Source: Flavobacteriaceae bacterium
GTDB lineage: Bacteria; Bacteroidota; Bacteroidia; Flavobacteriales; Flavobacteriaceae
DNA: 5,127 nucleotides
Reading direction: 5' to 3'
Assembly (NCBI GenBank): GCA_016763595.1
Contig: JAESTN010000322.1
Coordinates: 1 to 5,127, forward strand
Position numbers and translations under genes: made by a program. Position 1 is the stretch's first letter; every line of letters starts with the position of its first letter. A model generated the notes under the pieces. That model worked only from the letters and a program-made list of their open reading frames with translations, was not told where the DNA came from and did no database searches. Below, piece after piece: positions 1 through 5,127 of the stretch.

Positions 1-806
1 TGGATAAGGCGAAGTTTAAAATTAAAGCTGGAATGGTGATTGAAAAAATCAATGGAGAAACTATTGATAAAAATCAAGACGTAGCTAAATATTTAAATAG
101 GAAATCAGGTACTTTTATGTTGTTAGAAATACTTGATCCAACTACAAAAAAGAAACATGTAATTACAGTAAAACCTATTTCTATAGGAGCAAATAACAGA
201 CTACTTTATAAAAGGTGGGTTAAAATCAATGAGAAAGAAGTGGAGAAAATGAGTAACGGTCAATTAGGATATGTACATATTCCTGGAATGGGAGACGGCC
301 CTTACCGAAGTATTTATCAAGATATGATGGGGAAATATTCTGATAAAAAAGCCATGATTGTGGATACTCGATTTAATGGCGGTGGAGATTTAGTGGCAGA
401 TTTAGCCATGTTCTTTACTGGAGTTCCATTTATCACCTATGAAACTGAAGCAAAAGTTGTCGGTGGAGAACCAACCTCTAGATGGACAAAACCTACCTTG
501 TCTATTTTTAATGAAAGTATGTATTCAGACGGACATTGTTATGCTTCTGGATATACAGATCTAAAAATCGGAAAAACAGTGGGGATGCCAGTTCCCGGTA
601 CCTGTAGTTTTGCTGGCTGGGAAGGATTGCCAAACGGATCGTATTGGGGAGTTGTTCCTATCAGTGCTAAAAACAAAGCTGGTGAATGGATGGAAAACAA
701 TCAAACAAACCCTTTGATTCAAGTAAAAAACATGCCAGGAGTAATTGATAAAGGAAGAGATCAGCAATTAGAACGTTCTATTAGAGAGCTGTTGAAAGAG
801 ATATAG
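1..806 (+). CDS. Tricorn-like S41 family peptidase, C-terminal part (5' truncated)
   Basis: This is the C-terminal 267 codons of a serine peptidase of family S41 (tricorn-like, PDZ-containing). The frame is open from base 3, so the ATG at 33 is internal and the true start lies before the window. Visible domains are the end of a PDZ domain (about 3-190, with AGMVIEKINGETID) and then the C2 catalytic subdomain, with LGYVHIPGMGDG, the DTRFNGGGDLVADLA core strand and the YSDGH motif. By family analogy the nucleophile is the Ser of YSDGH (codon 525-527), and the Glu of the EN pair (693-695) is the likely second catalytic residue. The catalytic His belongs to the N-terminal part, which is not present here. 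The tail (GRDQQLERSIRELLKEI) is typical of the family. Complete relatives are usually around 1,000 residues with N-terminal beta-propeller repeats and are often exported; neither property can be seen here. The family identity is secure, but the substrate is unknown. The gene ends at TAG 804-806, ahead of a strong terminator. Confidence 0.93.
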   Translation, partial: DKAKFKIKAGMVIEKINGETIDKNQDVAKYLNRKSGTFMLLEILDPTTKKKHVITVKPISIGANNRLLYKRWVKINEKEVEKMSNGQLGYVHIPGMGDGPYRSIYQDMMGKYSDKKAMIVDTRFNGGGDLVADLAMFFTGVPFITYETEAKVVGGEPTSRWTKPTLSIFNESMYSDGHCYASGYTDLKIGKTVGMPVPGTCSFAGWEGLPNGSYWGVVPISAKNKAGEWMENNQTNPLIQVKNMPGVIDKGRDQQLERSIRELLKEI

Positions 807-817
807 TAAAATCACTC

Positions 818-834
818 AAACTGACATTCAGTTT
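818..834. other. Small perfect hairpin after the S41 stop codon
   Basis: A perfect 7-bp inverted repeat, AAACTGA (818-824) and TCAGTTT (828-834), encloses a 3-nt CAT loop. It starts 11 nt after the stop codon of the peptidase and ends 7 nt before the main terminator stem. It has no U-tract of its own. It could protect the mRNA 3' end or help termination, but this is inferred from position only. Confidence 0.4.
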
Positions 835-841
835 ATACCTG

Positions 842-875
842 AAAAAAGCGCTAGAAAACTCTAGCGCTTTTTTTT
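842..875. terminator. Bidirectional intrinsic terminator between convergent genes
   Basis: A perfect 14-bp inverted repeat (842-855 with 860-873) has a 4-nt AAAC loop. The inner 8 bp (GCGCTAGA/TCTAGCGC) form the stable core, and the outer A/T part supplies a U-tract in either direction: T 868-875 for plus-strand transcripts and the complement of A 842-847 for minus-strand ones. It therefore fits the 3' ends of both the S41 peptidase and the minus-strand cluster. The stop codon of the membrane-protein gene (874-876) lies at the edge of the T-tract. Confidence 0.9.
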
Positions 876-1500
876 ATTTTAGTTTCCCGAAAATATCATC
901 TTTAATCTTAGGTAGTTCTAACTTGTATTTCACCGCTAACGATCTAATAAATATCACAGTTACAATTGTAGCTATAAATTGTATGTATTCTGGTAGTTGA
1001 AAATGATTGGTAATTAAATACATCGTCCCACCTGCTAAACATGCAGATGCATATATTTCTTTCTTAAAAATTAAAGGTACTTCATTGGTCAATACATCTC
1101 TAATTACTCCTCCAATTACAGAAGAAACCATTCCCATAACAACAGCTATAAAAGGGTGCAAATCATACGAAAGGCCTTTTTGAGTTCCTAGTAAGGTAAA
1201 TACACCAATACCAATGGTATCAAACAAAAACATGGTTTTACTTAAGGGAGCAATCTTACTTTTAAATAGAAAAGTGAACACCACAGCAGCTAAAATAGTC
1301 CAGATATAATTTAAATCGCCAATCCAATTAATAGGATGTGCGTCTATCAAAACATCACGCGTCATACCACCACCAACAGCAGTAACAAAAGCAATAATAA
1401 TCACTCCAAATAAATCGAAATCTTTCTTAGAAGCAACTAACGCTCCAGAAATTGCAAAAGCAAACGTTCCGATGATATCTAAAACGTAAATTAAATCCAT
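874..1500 (-). CDS. TRIC/YicG-type seven-helix membrane protein (UPF0126 family)
   Basis: This is a complete 208-residue inner-membrane protein of the trimeric intracellular cation channel family (Pfam PF03458, formerly UPF0126; the E. coli relatives are YicG and YadS). The family architecture is two tandem three-helix repeats plus a seventh helix. Both repeats are visible: LDIIGTFAFAISGA (7-20) leads to GGGMTRD (43-49), and FDTIGIGVFTLLGT (93-106) leads to GGVIRD (130-135). The glycine-rich kink followed by Arg-Asp is the family hallmark. The last hydrophobic stretch is at about 172-190, followed by a short charged tail. The length is normal. Members have been described as K+-type channels, and YicG has been annotated as a glycine transporter, so the transported species here is uncertain. 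The ATG lies 3 nt after the helicase stop and no separate promoter is visible, so it is probably translated from the helicase transcript. Confidence 0.92.
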   Translation of the reverse strand: MDLIYVLDIIGTFAFAISGALVASKKDFDLFGVIIIAFVTAVGGGMTRDVLIDAHPINWIGDLNYIWTILAAVVFTFLFKSKIAPLSKTMFLFDTIGIGVFTLLGTQKGLSYDLHPFIAVVMGMVSSVIGGVIRDVLTNEVPLIFKKEIYASACLAGGTMYLITNHFQLPEYIQFIATIVTVIFIRSLAVKYKLELPKIKDDIFGKLK

Positions 1501-1503
1501 TTT

Positions 1504-2622
1504 TTAAAATGAAATCTCGTTGAATTTTATATTTAAATCTTTTTGAATCTTATGAATTTGTTCTAATTCATAAGGCAATACCAAGGCCAAAGAAAATCCT
1601 GTTTTCCCTGCTCTTGCAGTTCTTCCACTTCTGTGTGTATAGTATTCTAATTGTTCAGGTAATTGATGATGTATTACAAATGCCAAGTCACTTACATCAA
1701 TTCCACGTGCAGAAACATCTGTAGAAATTAAACACTGACAGTTTCCATTTTTAAAGATACGCATGGCTCTATCACGCTCTTTCTGCTGCATGTTTCCTTC
1801 TAATGCCTCTACAGAAAAACCTTCTTCTTTTAATTGATCCGTTAAATTTTGAGTCCCAGCTTTGGTTCTACAAAAAATAATTCCTCGATCATTTGGTCTT
1901 TTCTCTAAAAACTTAATAATTAAATTGGTCTTTTCTTTAATTGATGTTTTTATATACTGATGTGTAATATTTTCATTTACCAAGCTATTTTCATTCACAG
2001 CAATGCGAATTGCACTTGGGCTCATGTATTTTTTAATGATTTTTTGAATCTCTTCTGGCATAGTTGCAGAGAATAACCACACATTACTAGTTCCGTCTGT
2101 ATATTTTAAGATTCTATTTAAATCTTGTTTAAACCCCATACTCAACATCTCATCAGCTTCATCTAACACCAATGTCTTCACGCTTTTAAGGTTTACGTCT
2201 CCACGTTCAATCAAATCAATCAATCTCCCTGGAGTAGCCACAATAACATGTGTCGTTCTTTTTAAATTCGCAATCTGTCTGTCTATTTTTTCTCCACCAT
2301 ATACTCCTTCACAGAAAATTTGTTCTTCTGAGTGTTTGGTGAATTTAAAGAGTTGTTTTTTAATTTGTTGAACCAATTCTCTCGTTGGAGATAAAATCAA
2401 GGCTTGTACAGCATCATTAGAAAGGTCTATATGATGTAATATTGGCAACCCAAAAGCAGCAGTTTTACCTGTACCTGTTTGTGCCAAACCAACTAAATCT
2501 GTTTTTGTTGATAATAAAACAGGAATGGTTTTTTCTTGAATTTCTGTTGGAGTAATAATTTTTAACTCTTTTAAAGAGGCTATAAAATCTTTACGAACTC
2601 CTAAATCTTTAAATGTAGACAT
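1504..2622 (-). CDS. DEAD-box ATP-dependent RNA helicase
   Basis: This is a complete 372-residue superfamily 2 RNA helicase, which would unwind or remodel RNA using ATP in the cytoplasm. The motifs appear in order: Q motif (F4 with TPTEIQ, Q29), motif I AQTGTGKT (47-54), Ia PTREL (79-83), GG (109-110), Ib TPGR (130-133), II DEAD (154-157), III SAT (185-187), IV around IIFCRT (248-253), V STDVSARGID (300-309) and VI HRSGRTAR (330-337). All key catalytic residues are present. The protein ends about 35 residues after motif VI, so it has only the two RecA domains and no basic or RNA-binding tail of the DbpA, RhlE or CsdA kind. The specific RNA target cannot be named. The same frame extends upstream to a TTG at 2643, but that codon is part of a TAnnTTTG promoter element, and MSTFKDLGV is a natural N-terminus, so the ATG at 2622 is chosen. 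The gene ends 3 nt before the next gene. Confidence 0.95.
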   Translation of the reverse strand: MSTFKDLGVRKDFIASLKELKIITPTEIQEKTIPVLLSTKTDLVGLAQTGTGKTAAFGLPILHHIDLSNDAVQALILSPTRELVQQIKKQLFKFTKHSEEQIFCEGVYGGEKIDRQIANLKRTTHVIVATPGRLIDLIERGDVNLKSVKTLVLDEADEMLSMGFKQDLNRILKYTDGTSNVWLFSATMPEEIQKIIKKYMSPSAIRIAVNENSLVNENITHQYIKTSIKEKTNLIIKFLEKRPNDRGIIFCRTKAGTQNLTDQLKEEGFSVEALEGNMQQKERDRAMRIFKNGNCQCLISTDVSARGIDVSDLAFVIHHQLPEQLEYYTHRSGRTARAGKTGFSLALVLPYELEQIHKIQKDLNIKFNEISF

Positions 2623-2640
2623 ATGCTTATTTTGAAAGTG

Positions 2641-2648
2641 CAAATGTA
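2641..2648 (-). promoter_or_regulatory. Bacteroidota -7 promoter element for the helicase gene
   Basis: On the minus strand this reads TACATTTG, an exact match to TAnnTTTG, the -7 consensus of the Bacteroidota primary sigma factor. It lies 3 nt past the thioesterase stop codon and 18 nt before the helicase ATG. No clear TTG -33 element is present at the expected distance (the region reads GTGTTAAAAG, inside the end of the thioesterase gene), so strength is uncertain. If used, transcription would start just inside 2640-2634, giving a very short leader. Confidence 0.55.
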
Positions 2649-2651
2649 CGT

Positions 2652-3056
2652 TTATTTACCTGCTTTTAACACTTTTAAAACACTTTCTGTAATTCTTGCT
2701 GGCTTCAAGGTTTTTGCATGCAACATGCACCAAGTAGTGGCTGCTTTTACTAATAACACAGTACCTTTATAAATTTCTACATGGCGTACAGAAGTTACGC
2801 CTTTGGTCTCTCCTACATAGGTTTTAAAGGTTATTTCATCTCCCAAAACAGCCTGTCCTCTATACTCAATTTCGTGGCGAGTAACCACCCAAACAAAATT
2901 CAAATCTGGACTATTTTTTGATAAATCATTCCAATGTTTGATAGAAATATCTTGAATCCATTGTACATAGACCACATTATTTACATGATGTAAAGTGTCC
3001 AACTCGTTTTCAACAACAATATGCGTATAAGTAAATATATTTTCGCCTGTATTCAT
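2652..3056 (-). CDS. Hotdog-fold acyl-CoA thioesterase (4HBT family)
   Basis: This is a complete 134-residue protein of the 4-hydroxybenzoyl-CoA thioesterase-like hotdog superfamily, which hydrolyses acyl-CoA or acyl-ACP thioesters. The active-site signature DTLHHVNNVVYVQW (20-33) contains Asp20, His24 and Asn26-Asn27, matching the family pattern D-x-x-x-H-V-N-N-x-x-Y. The following helix, the central strands (VVTRHEIEYRGQAVLGDEITFKTYV, stated here only as positions 57-81) and the final KAATTWCMLHAKTLKPARI segment (104-122, with TTW) are as expected. The size is typical for these single-domain, multimeric cytoplasmic enzymes. Substrate chain length cannot be read from sequence. The frame could open at 3098, but that would place the start upstream of a good promoter (3073-3103), and the added residues are not hotdog-like. 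The ATG at 3056 is therefore preferred. It is the first gene of the minus-strand cluster, 29 nt from the helicase. Confidence 0.9.
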   Translation of the reverse strand: MNTGENIFTYTHIVVENELDTLHHVNNVVYVQWIQDISIKHWNDLSKNSPDLNFVWVVTRHEIEYRGQAVLGDEITFKTYVGETKGVTSVRHVEIYKGTVLLVKAATTWCMLHAKTLKPARITESVLKVLKAGK

Positions 3057-3072
3057 GGTTCTATTTAAGCGA

Positions 3073-3103
3073 CAAAAATACATAAATAAAAATGTCATTC
3101 CAA
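3073..3103 (-). promoter_or_regulatory. Bacteroidota-type promoter for the thioesterase gene
   Basis: Read on the minus strand, there is a TTG -33 element (3103-3101), a 20-nt spacer and TATTTTTG (3080-3073), an exact TAnnTTTG -7 element. The spacing lies within the 17-23 nt known for Flavobacterium and Bacteroides promoters. The -7 box ends 16 nt before the ATG at 3056, giving a leader of roughly ten nucleotides. This promoter probably drives the thioesterase and, by read-through, the helicase and membrane-protein genes. Confidence 0.7.
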
Positions 3104-3174
3104 TGATTCATACCGAACCAATTTCAGGACATAAGGAGGAAGCTCATTACAGTATAATTTCTAATCATTCATAC
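3102..3174. repeat. Pair of 12-bp direct repeats in the divergent intergenic region
   Basis: AATGATTCATAC (3102-3113) and AATCATTCATAC (3163-3174) agree at 11 of 12 positions and start 61 bp apart. The first copy overlaps two bases of the -33 element of the thioesterase promoter. The arrangement would suit a pair of regulator sites, but AT-rich DNA makes chance similarity possible. The remainder of the 3057-3340 gap holds no gene that I can support. Confidence 0.35.
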
Positions 3175-3313
3175 TTCGTGCTGTTTAAATGACGACAAAA
3201 TACATACGTTGAATTATTATACCCTACTAACCACAACCTTAAAAAAAACTTAAAGTTTTGTAAAACAAATACTCTTTAACATTTCTTTCGGAAAATAGAA
3301 GTTAGAAAGGCTT

Positions 3314-3321
3314 CATCTTTG
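3314..3321 (+). promoter_or_regulatory. Probable -7 promoter element for the MATE gene
   Basis: CATCTTTG differs from TAnnTTTG only at the first base. It ends 19 nt before the ATG at 3341, the same geometry as the two minus-strand promoters here (16 and 18 nt). No good TTG lies 17-23 nt upstream; the nearest resemblance is TTTCG at 3286-3290. The call rests mainly on position. Confidence 0.4.
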
Positions 3322-3340
3322 GAACAACCAAAAACCCCGA

Positions 3341-4678
3341 ATGAATAAAATAGCCAACGAATTAGGTACTGAAAAGATTAGCAAGCTGCTTATAAAACAA
3401 GCTGTGCCTGCTTCTATCGGAATTTTAGTTATGTCTTTAAACATGATCGTTGATACTATTTTTGTAGGAAGATGGATTGGTATTATGGCCATTGCTGCCA
3501 TTACAGTAGTGTTGCCAATTGTTTTCTTTATTTCTTCTATCGGAATGGGAATTGGAATTGGTGGTAGCTCTATTATTTCTAGAGCCTTAGGTGCTAAAAA
3601 ATATGATGCAGCATTTAAAACCTTTGGAAATCAGATTACCTTAACACTAGGGTTATCTATATTATTTGTCTTTATCGGAACTTATTTTTGTTTTCCAATT
3701 TTACAATTATTTGGTGCCAATGGCGATATTGTGAATCCGGCAACTGAATATTTTCATGTCGTTATTTATGGAGTGCCATTTTTAGCATTTGCCATGATGG
3801 GAAACCCTGTGATTAGAGCTGTTGGACAACCAAAATTTGCCATGTATGCCATGATTTTACCGGCAATTGCAAACATCTTTTTAGATGTTTTGTTTATTAA
3901 AGTATTTGATTGGGGAATGTATGGCGCTGGATTGGCAACAACTATTTCTTATGCCGTTTGTGGATTGTTTGTCTTAGGTTTCTTTTTATCTGCTAAAAGT
4001 AGTTTGCGCATCCATGTAAAAAACTTTGTATTAGAATTTAAGATTGTAAAAGAAATTATTTCCATAGGTAGCGTAACAATTGTCAGACAAGGAACCATAA
4101 GTATCTTAATTATTATTCTAAACTATACCCTCTTTAAATATGGTGGCGAAGTTTCAATTGCCGTCTACGGAATTATCAATCGCGTAATGATGTTTGCCTT
4201 ATTTCCTGTATTGGGAGTTACCCAAGGCTTCTTACCTATTGCTGGCTTTAACTATGGTGCAAACGATGCCAAGCGTGTCAAAGAAACCATTAAAACAGCC
4301 ATCTTATACGGTACTGGTGTGGCTTTATTAATTTTTATCGGAATCGTTTTGTATCCAGAAGCAATTGTGGGTATTTTCACAGAAGATAAAGAATTGCTTA
4401 GCAAAACACCCAATGCTTTGTTAATTGCTTTCCTAGCAACACCTGTAATTACGGCGCAACTGATTGGTTCAGCCTATTTTCAAGCCGCAGGAAAAGCGGT
4501 ACCAGCTTTGTTATTAACCTTATTAAAACAAGGCGTGTTTTTAATTCCATTAGTGTACATCCTACCTAAATATTACGGAATTAATGGTGTTTGGATGGCC
4601 TTTCCTATTGCTGATATTTTAGCAACTAGTATTACGGTCTTGTATTTAAAACGGGAATTGAACAAAAAACTAATTTAA
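3341..4678 (+). CDS. MATE family multidrug/cation efflux transporter
   Basis: This is a complete 445-residue transporter of the multidrug and toxic compound extrusion family (MatE, PF01554), which in other members exports cationic drugs or metabolites in exchange for Na+ or H+. About twelve hydrophobic segments form two homologous lobes. N-lobe hallmarks are the AVPASIG entry (21-27), NMIVDTIFVG (34-43, with Asp38), the glycine-rich GMGIGIGGSSIISRALGA (68-85) and NPVIRAVGQPKFAM (155-168). C-lobe hallmarks are QGFLPIAGFNYGA (295-307), YFQAAGKAVPALL (379-391) and GINGVWMAFPIAD (413-425). The QGFLPIAGFNYGA segment recalls the MepA/DinF side of the family more than classical NorM, but the substrate is unknown. 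The length is normal and the frame intact. The ATG has no Shine-Dalgarno and follows an A-rich leader, as expected here. It is divergent from the thioesterase cluster. No terminator hairpin is visible after TAA 4676-4678. Confidence 0.95.
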   Translation: MNKIANELGTEKISKLLIKQAVPASIGILVMSLNMIVDTIFVGRWIGIMAIAAITVVLPIVFFISSIGMGIGIGGSSIISRALGAKKYDAAFKTFGNQITLTLGLSILFVFIGTYFCFPILQLFGANGDIVNPATEYFHVVIYGVPFLAFAMMGNPVIRAVGQPKFAMYAMILPAIANIFLDVLFIKVFDWGMYGAGLATTISYAVCGLFVLGFFLSAKSSLRIHVKNFVLEFKIVKEIISIGSVTIVRQGTISILIIILNYTLFKYGGEVSIAVYGIINRVMMFALFPVLGVTQGFLPIAGFNYGANDAKRVKETIKTAILYGTGVALLIFIGIVLYPEAIVGIFTEDKELLSKTPNALLIAFLATPVITAQLIGSAYFQAAGKAVPALLLTLLKQGVFLIPLVYILPKYYGINGVWMAFPIADILATSITVLYLKRELNKKLI

Positions 4679-4732
4679 AAAAACCTCTTTTATCCTTTCA
4701 ACTGCATCATTAAAGCTCGTTGATTCTAAGCG

Positions 4733-4746
4733 TATGTATATACATA
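4733..4746. promoter_or_regulatory. 14-bp perfect palindrome upstream of the esterase gene
   Basis: TATGTATATACATA is a perfect palindrome centred between 4739 and 4740, about 80 nt before the esterase ATG. Overlapping arms GTATGT (4732-4737) and ACATAC (4748-4753) could also form an alternative hairpin, and GTTGAT (4719-4724) with ATCAAC (4772-4777) flank it as a wider inverted repeat. A dimeric regulator site is one reading. No TAnnTTTG element is found in the 4679-4826 spacer, so the esterase promoter remains unlocated. Confidence 0.35.
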
Positions 4747-4826
4747 AACATACAATAACAATTCATTTATGATCAACTTCACAAAATTATCTAAACCATC
4801 CTCTAACAAAAAATATAAGACGAGTA

Positions 4827-5127
4827 ATGAAACTTAAAATAGTATTATTTATGATGCTAAGTACCTCATTAGCATTTTCACAAACCTTTAAAACACTACA
4901 AATTGATTCTAAAGTTTTAAGTGAAGTACAAGAAATTCAAATCTACTTACCAGATTCATACAAAACCTCCAAAAAAGAATATCCAACCCTATACATTTTA
5001 GATGGACAATGGCATTTTGCAAATGGTGTTGGAATTCAAAAATCTTTAAGAGCACCTGGAGTTTTACCTGAAATAATTATTGTTGGCATAACAACTAAAA
5101 ACACAAGCGATCCTCTAAGGCGAACAA
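4827..5127 (+). CDS. Exported alpha/beta-hydrolase esterase (IroE/enterochelin-esterase-like), 3' truncated
   Basis: These are the first 100 codons of a gene that runs off the window end. The N-terminus is a clear signal peptide: Lys2 and Lys4, a hydrophobic core (5-15), then AFS before Gln19, with probable signal peptidase I cleavage after Ser18. The mature part opens like the putative-esterase family (PF00756, relatives of Fes, IroE and feruloyl/S-formylglutathione-type esterases): the strand IQIYLPDSY (38-45), then YPTLYILDGQWHF (52-64), where the DG follows the first core strand, and PEIIIVGI (81-88). The segment after it, NTSDPLRRT (92-100), corresponds to the place where relatives have an N-x-x-R-x-R-D stretch. 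The nucleophile elbow (GxSxGG) and the rest of the triad lie beyond the window. It acts outside the cytoplasm; the substrate is unknown. The frame is intact and the ATG is preceded by no Shine-Dalgarno. Confidence 0.82.
   Translation, partial: MKLKIVLFMMLSTSLAFSQTFKTLQIDSKVLSEVQEIQIYLPDSYKTSKKEYPTLYILDGQWHFANGVGIQKSLRAPGVLPEIIIVGITTKNTSDPLRRT

Noticed and set aside
561..767. Minus-strand 68-codon frame within the peptidase gene
   Set aside because: It lies opposite the conserved catalytic part of the S41 peptidase, has no recognisable domain and is explained as an antisense shadow.
3132..3139. Strong Shine-Dalgarno-like AAGGAGG at about 3133-3139
   Set aside because: No start codon follows within 5-12 nt (the next bases read AAGCTCATTACAG), and none of the genes here uses Shine-Dalgarno sequences. 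Treated as chance.
3245..3266. Short inverted repeats (AAAACT/AGTTTT and GTTTT/AAAAC)
   Set aside because: They are 5-6 bp A/T-dominated arms in an A/T-rich run, not followed by a U-tract, and not in a position to terminate any gene.
3057..3340. Possible riboswitch or small RNA gene in the divergent gap
   Set aside because: No extended paired structure, conserved aptamer core or tRNA-like fold could be recognised, and the expected transcripts begin close to the start codons, leaving no leader for a riboswitch.
3313..3501. Minus-strand 62-codon hydrophobic frame
   Set aside because: It is antisense to the start of the MATE gene; its hydrophobic look reflects the complement of membrane-helix codons. 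No promoter supports it.
4679..4700. A-run and CCTCTTTT after the MATE stop as a possible terminator
   Set aside because: No second arm complementary to the CCTC segment is present nearby, so no stem can form.
1..5127. Defence system, mobile element, CRISPR array or biosynthetic cluster
   Set aside because: All coding regions belong to common chromosomal families, no transposase, integrase, terminal inverted repeat or spaced repeat array is present, and base composition appears even throughout.

Overview
The window looks like an ordinary, AT-rich chromosomal segment from a marine-type member of the Bacteroidota, most likely family Flavobacteriaceae. Four things suggest this. The DNA is strongly AT-rich. 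No gene has a Shine-Dalgarno sequence before its start. Matches to the Bacteroidota promoter element TAnnTTTG sit just upstream of genes. The proteins are of flavobacterial type: a tricorn-like S41 peptidase, a compact DEAD-box helicase, and an exported esterase whose signal peptide ends in AFS|Q. Genus and species cannot be decided from this sequence.

Layout: (1) 1-806, plus strand: the last third or so of a tricorn-like S41 peptidase, truncated by the window start. (2) 807-876: a small hairpin, then a strong bidirectional terminator between convergent genes. (3) 3056 down to 874, minus strand: three tightly packed genes, in transcription order a hotdog-fold acyl-CoA thioesterase, a DEAD-box RNA helicase and a TRIC/YicG-type seven-helix membrane protein. 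The gaps are 29 and 3 nt. (4) 3057-3340: a divergent intergenic region with promoter signals at both edges and a near-perfect 12-bp direct repeat. (5) 3341-4678, plus strand: a complete MATE-family efflux transporter. (6) 4679-4826: a spacer holding a 14-bp perfect palindrome. (7) 4827 to the window end, plus strand: the first 100 codons of an exported alpha/beta-hydrolase esterase.

The genes do not form an obvious pathway. The three minus-strand genes are probably at least partly co-transcribed, and the helicase also seems to have its own promoter. The most informative detail is the promoter placement. For the thioesterase and the helicase, the longest open frames begin inside or upstream of the -7 element, so the true starts are the internal ATGs at 3056 and 2622. 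I found no mobile element, CRISPR array, RNA gene, defence system or other clearly new system. The findings are modest regulatory observations.
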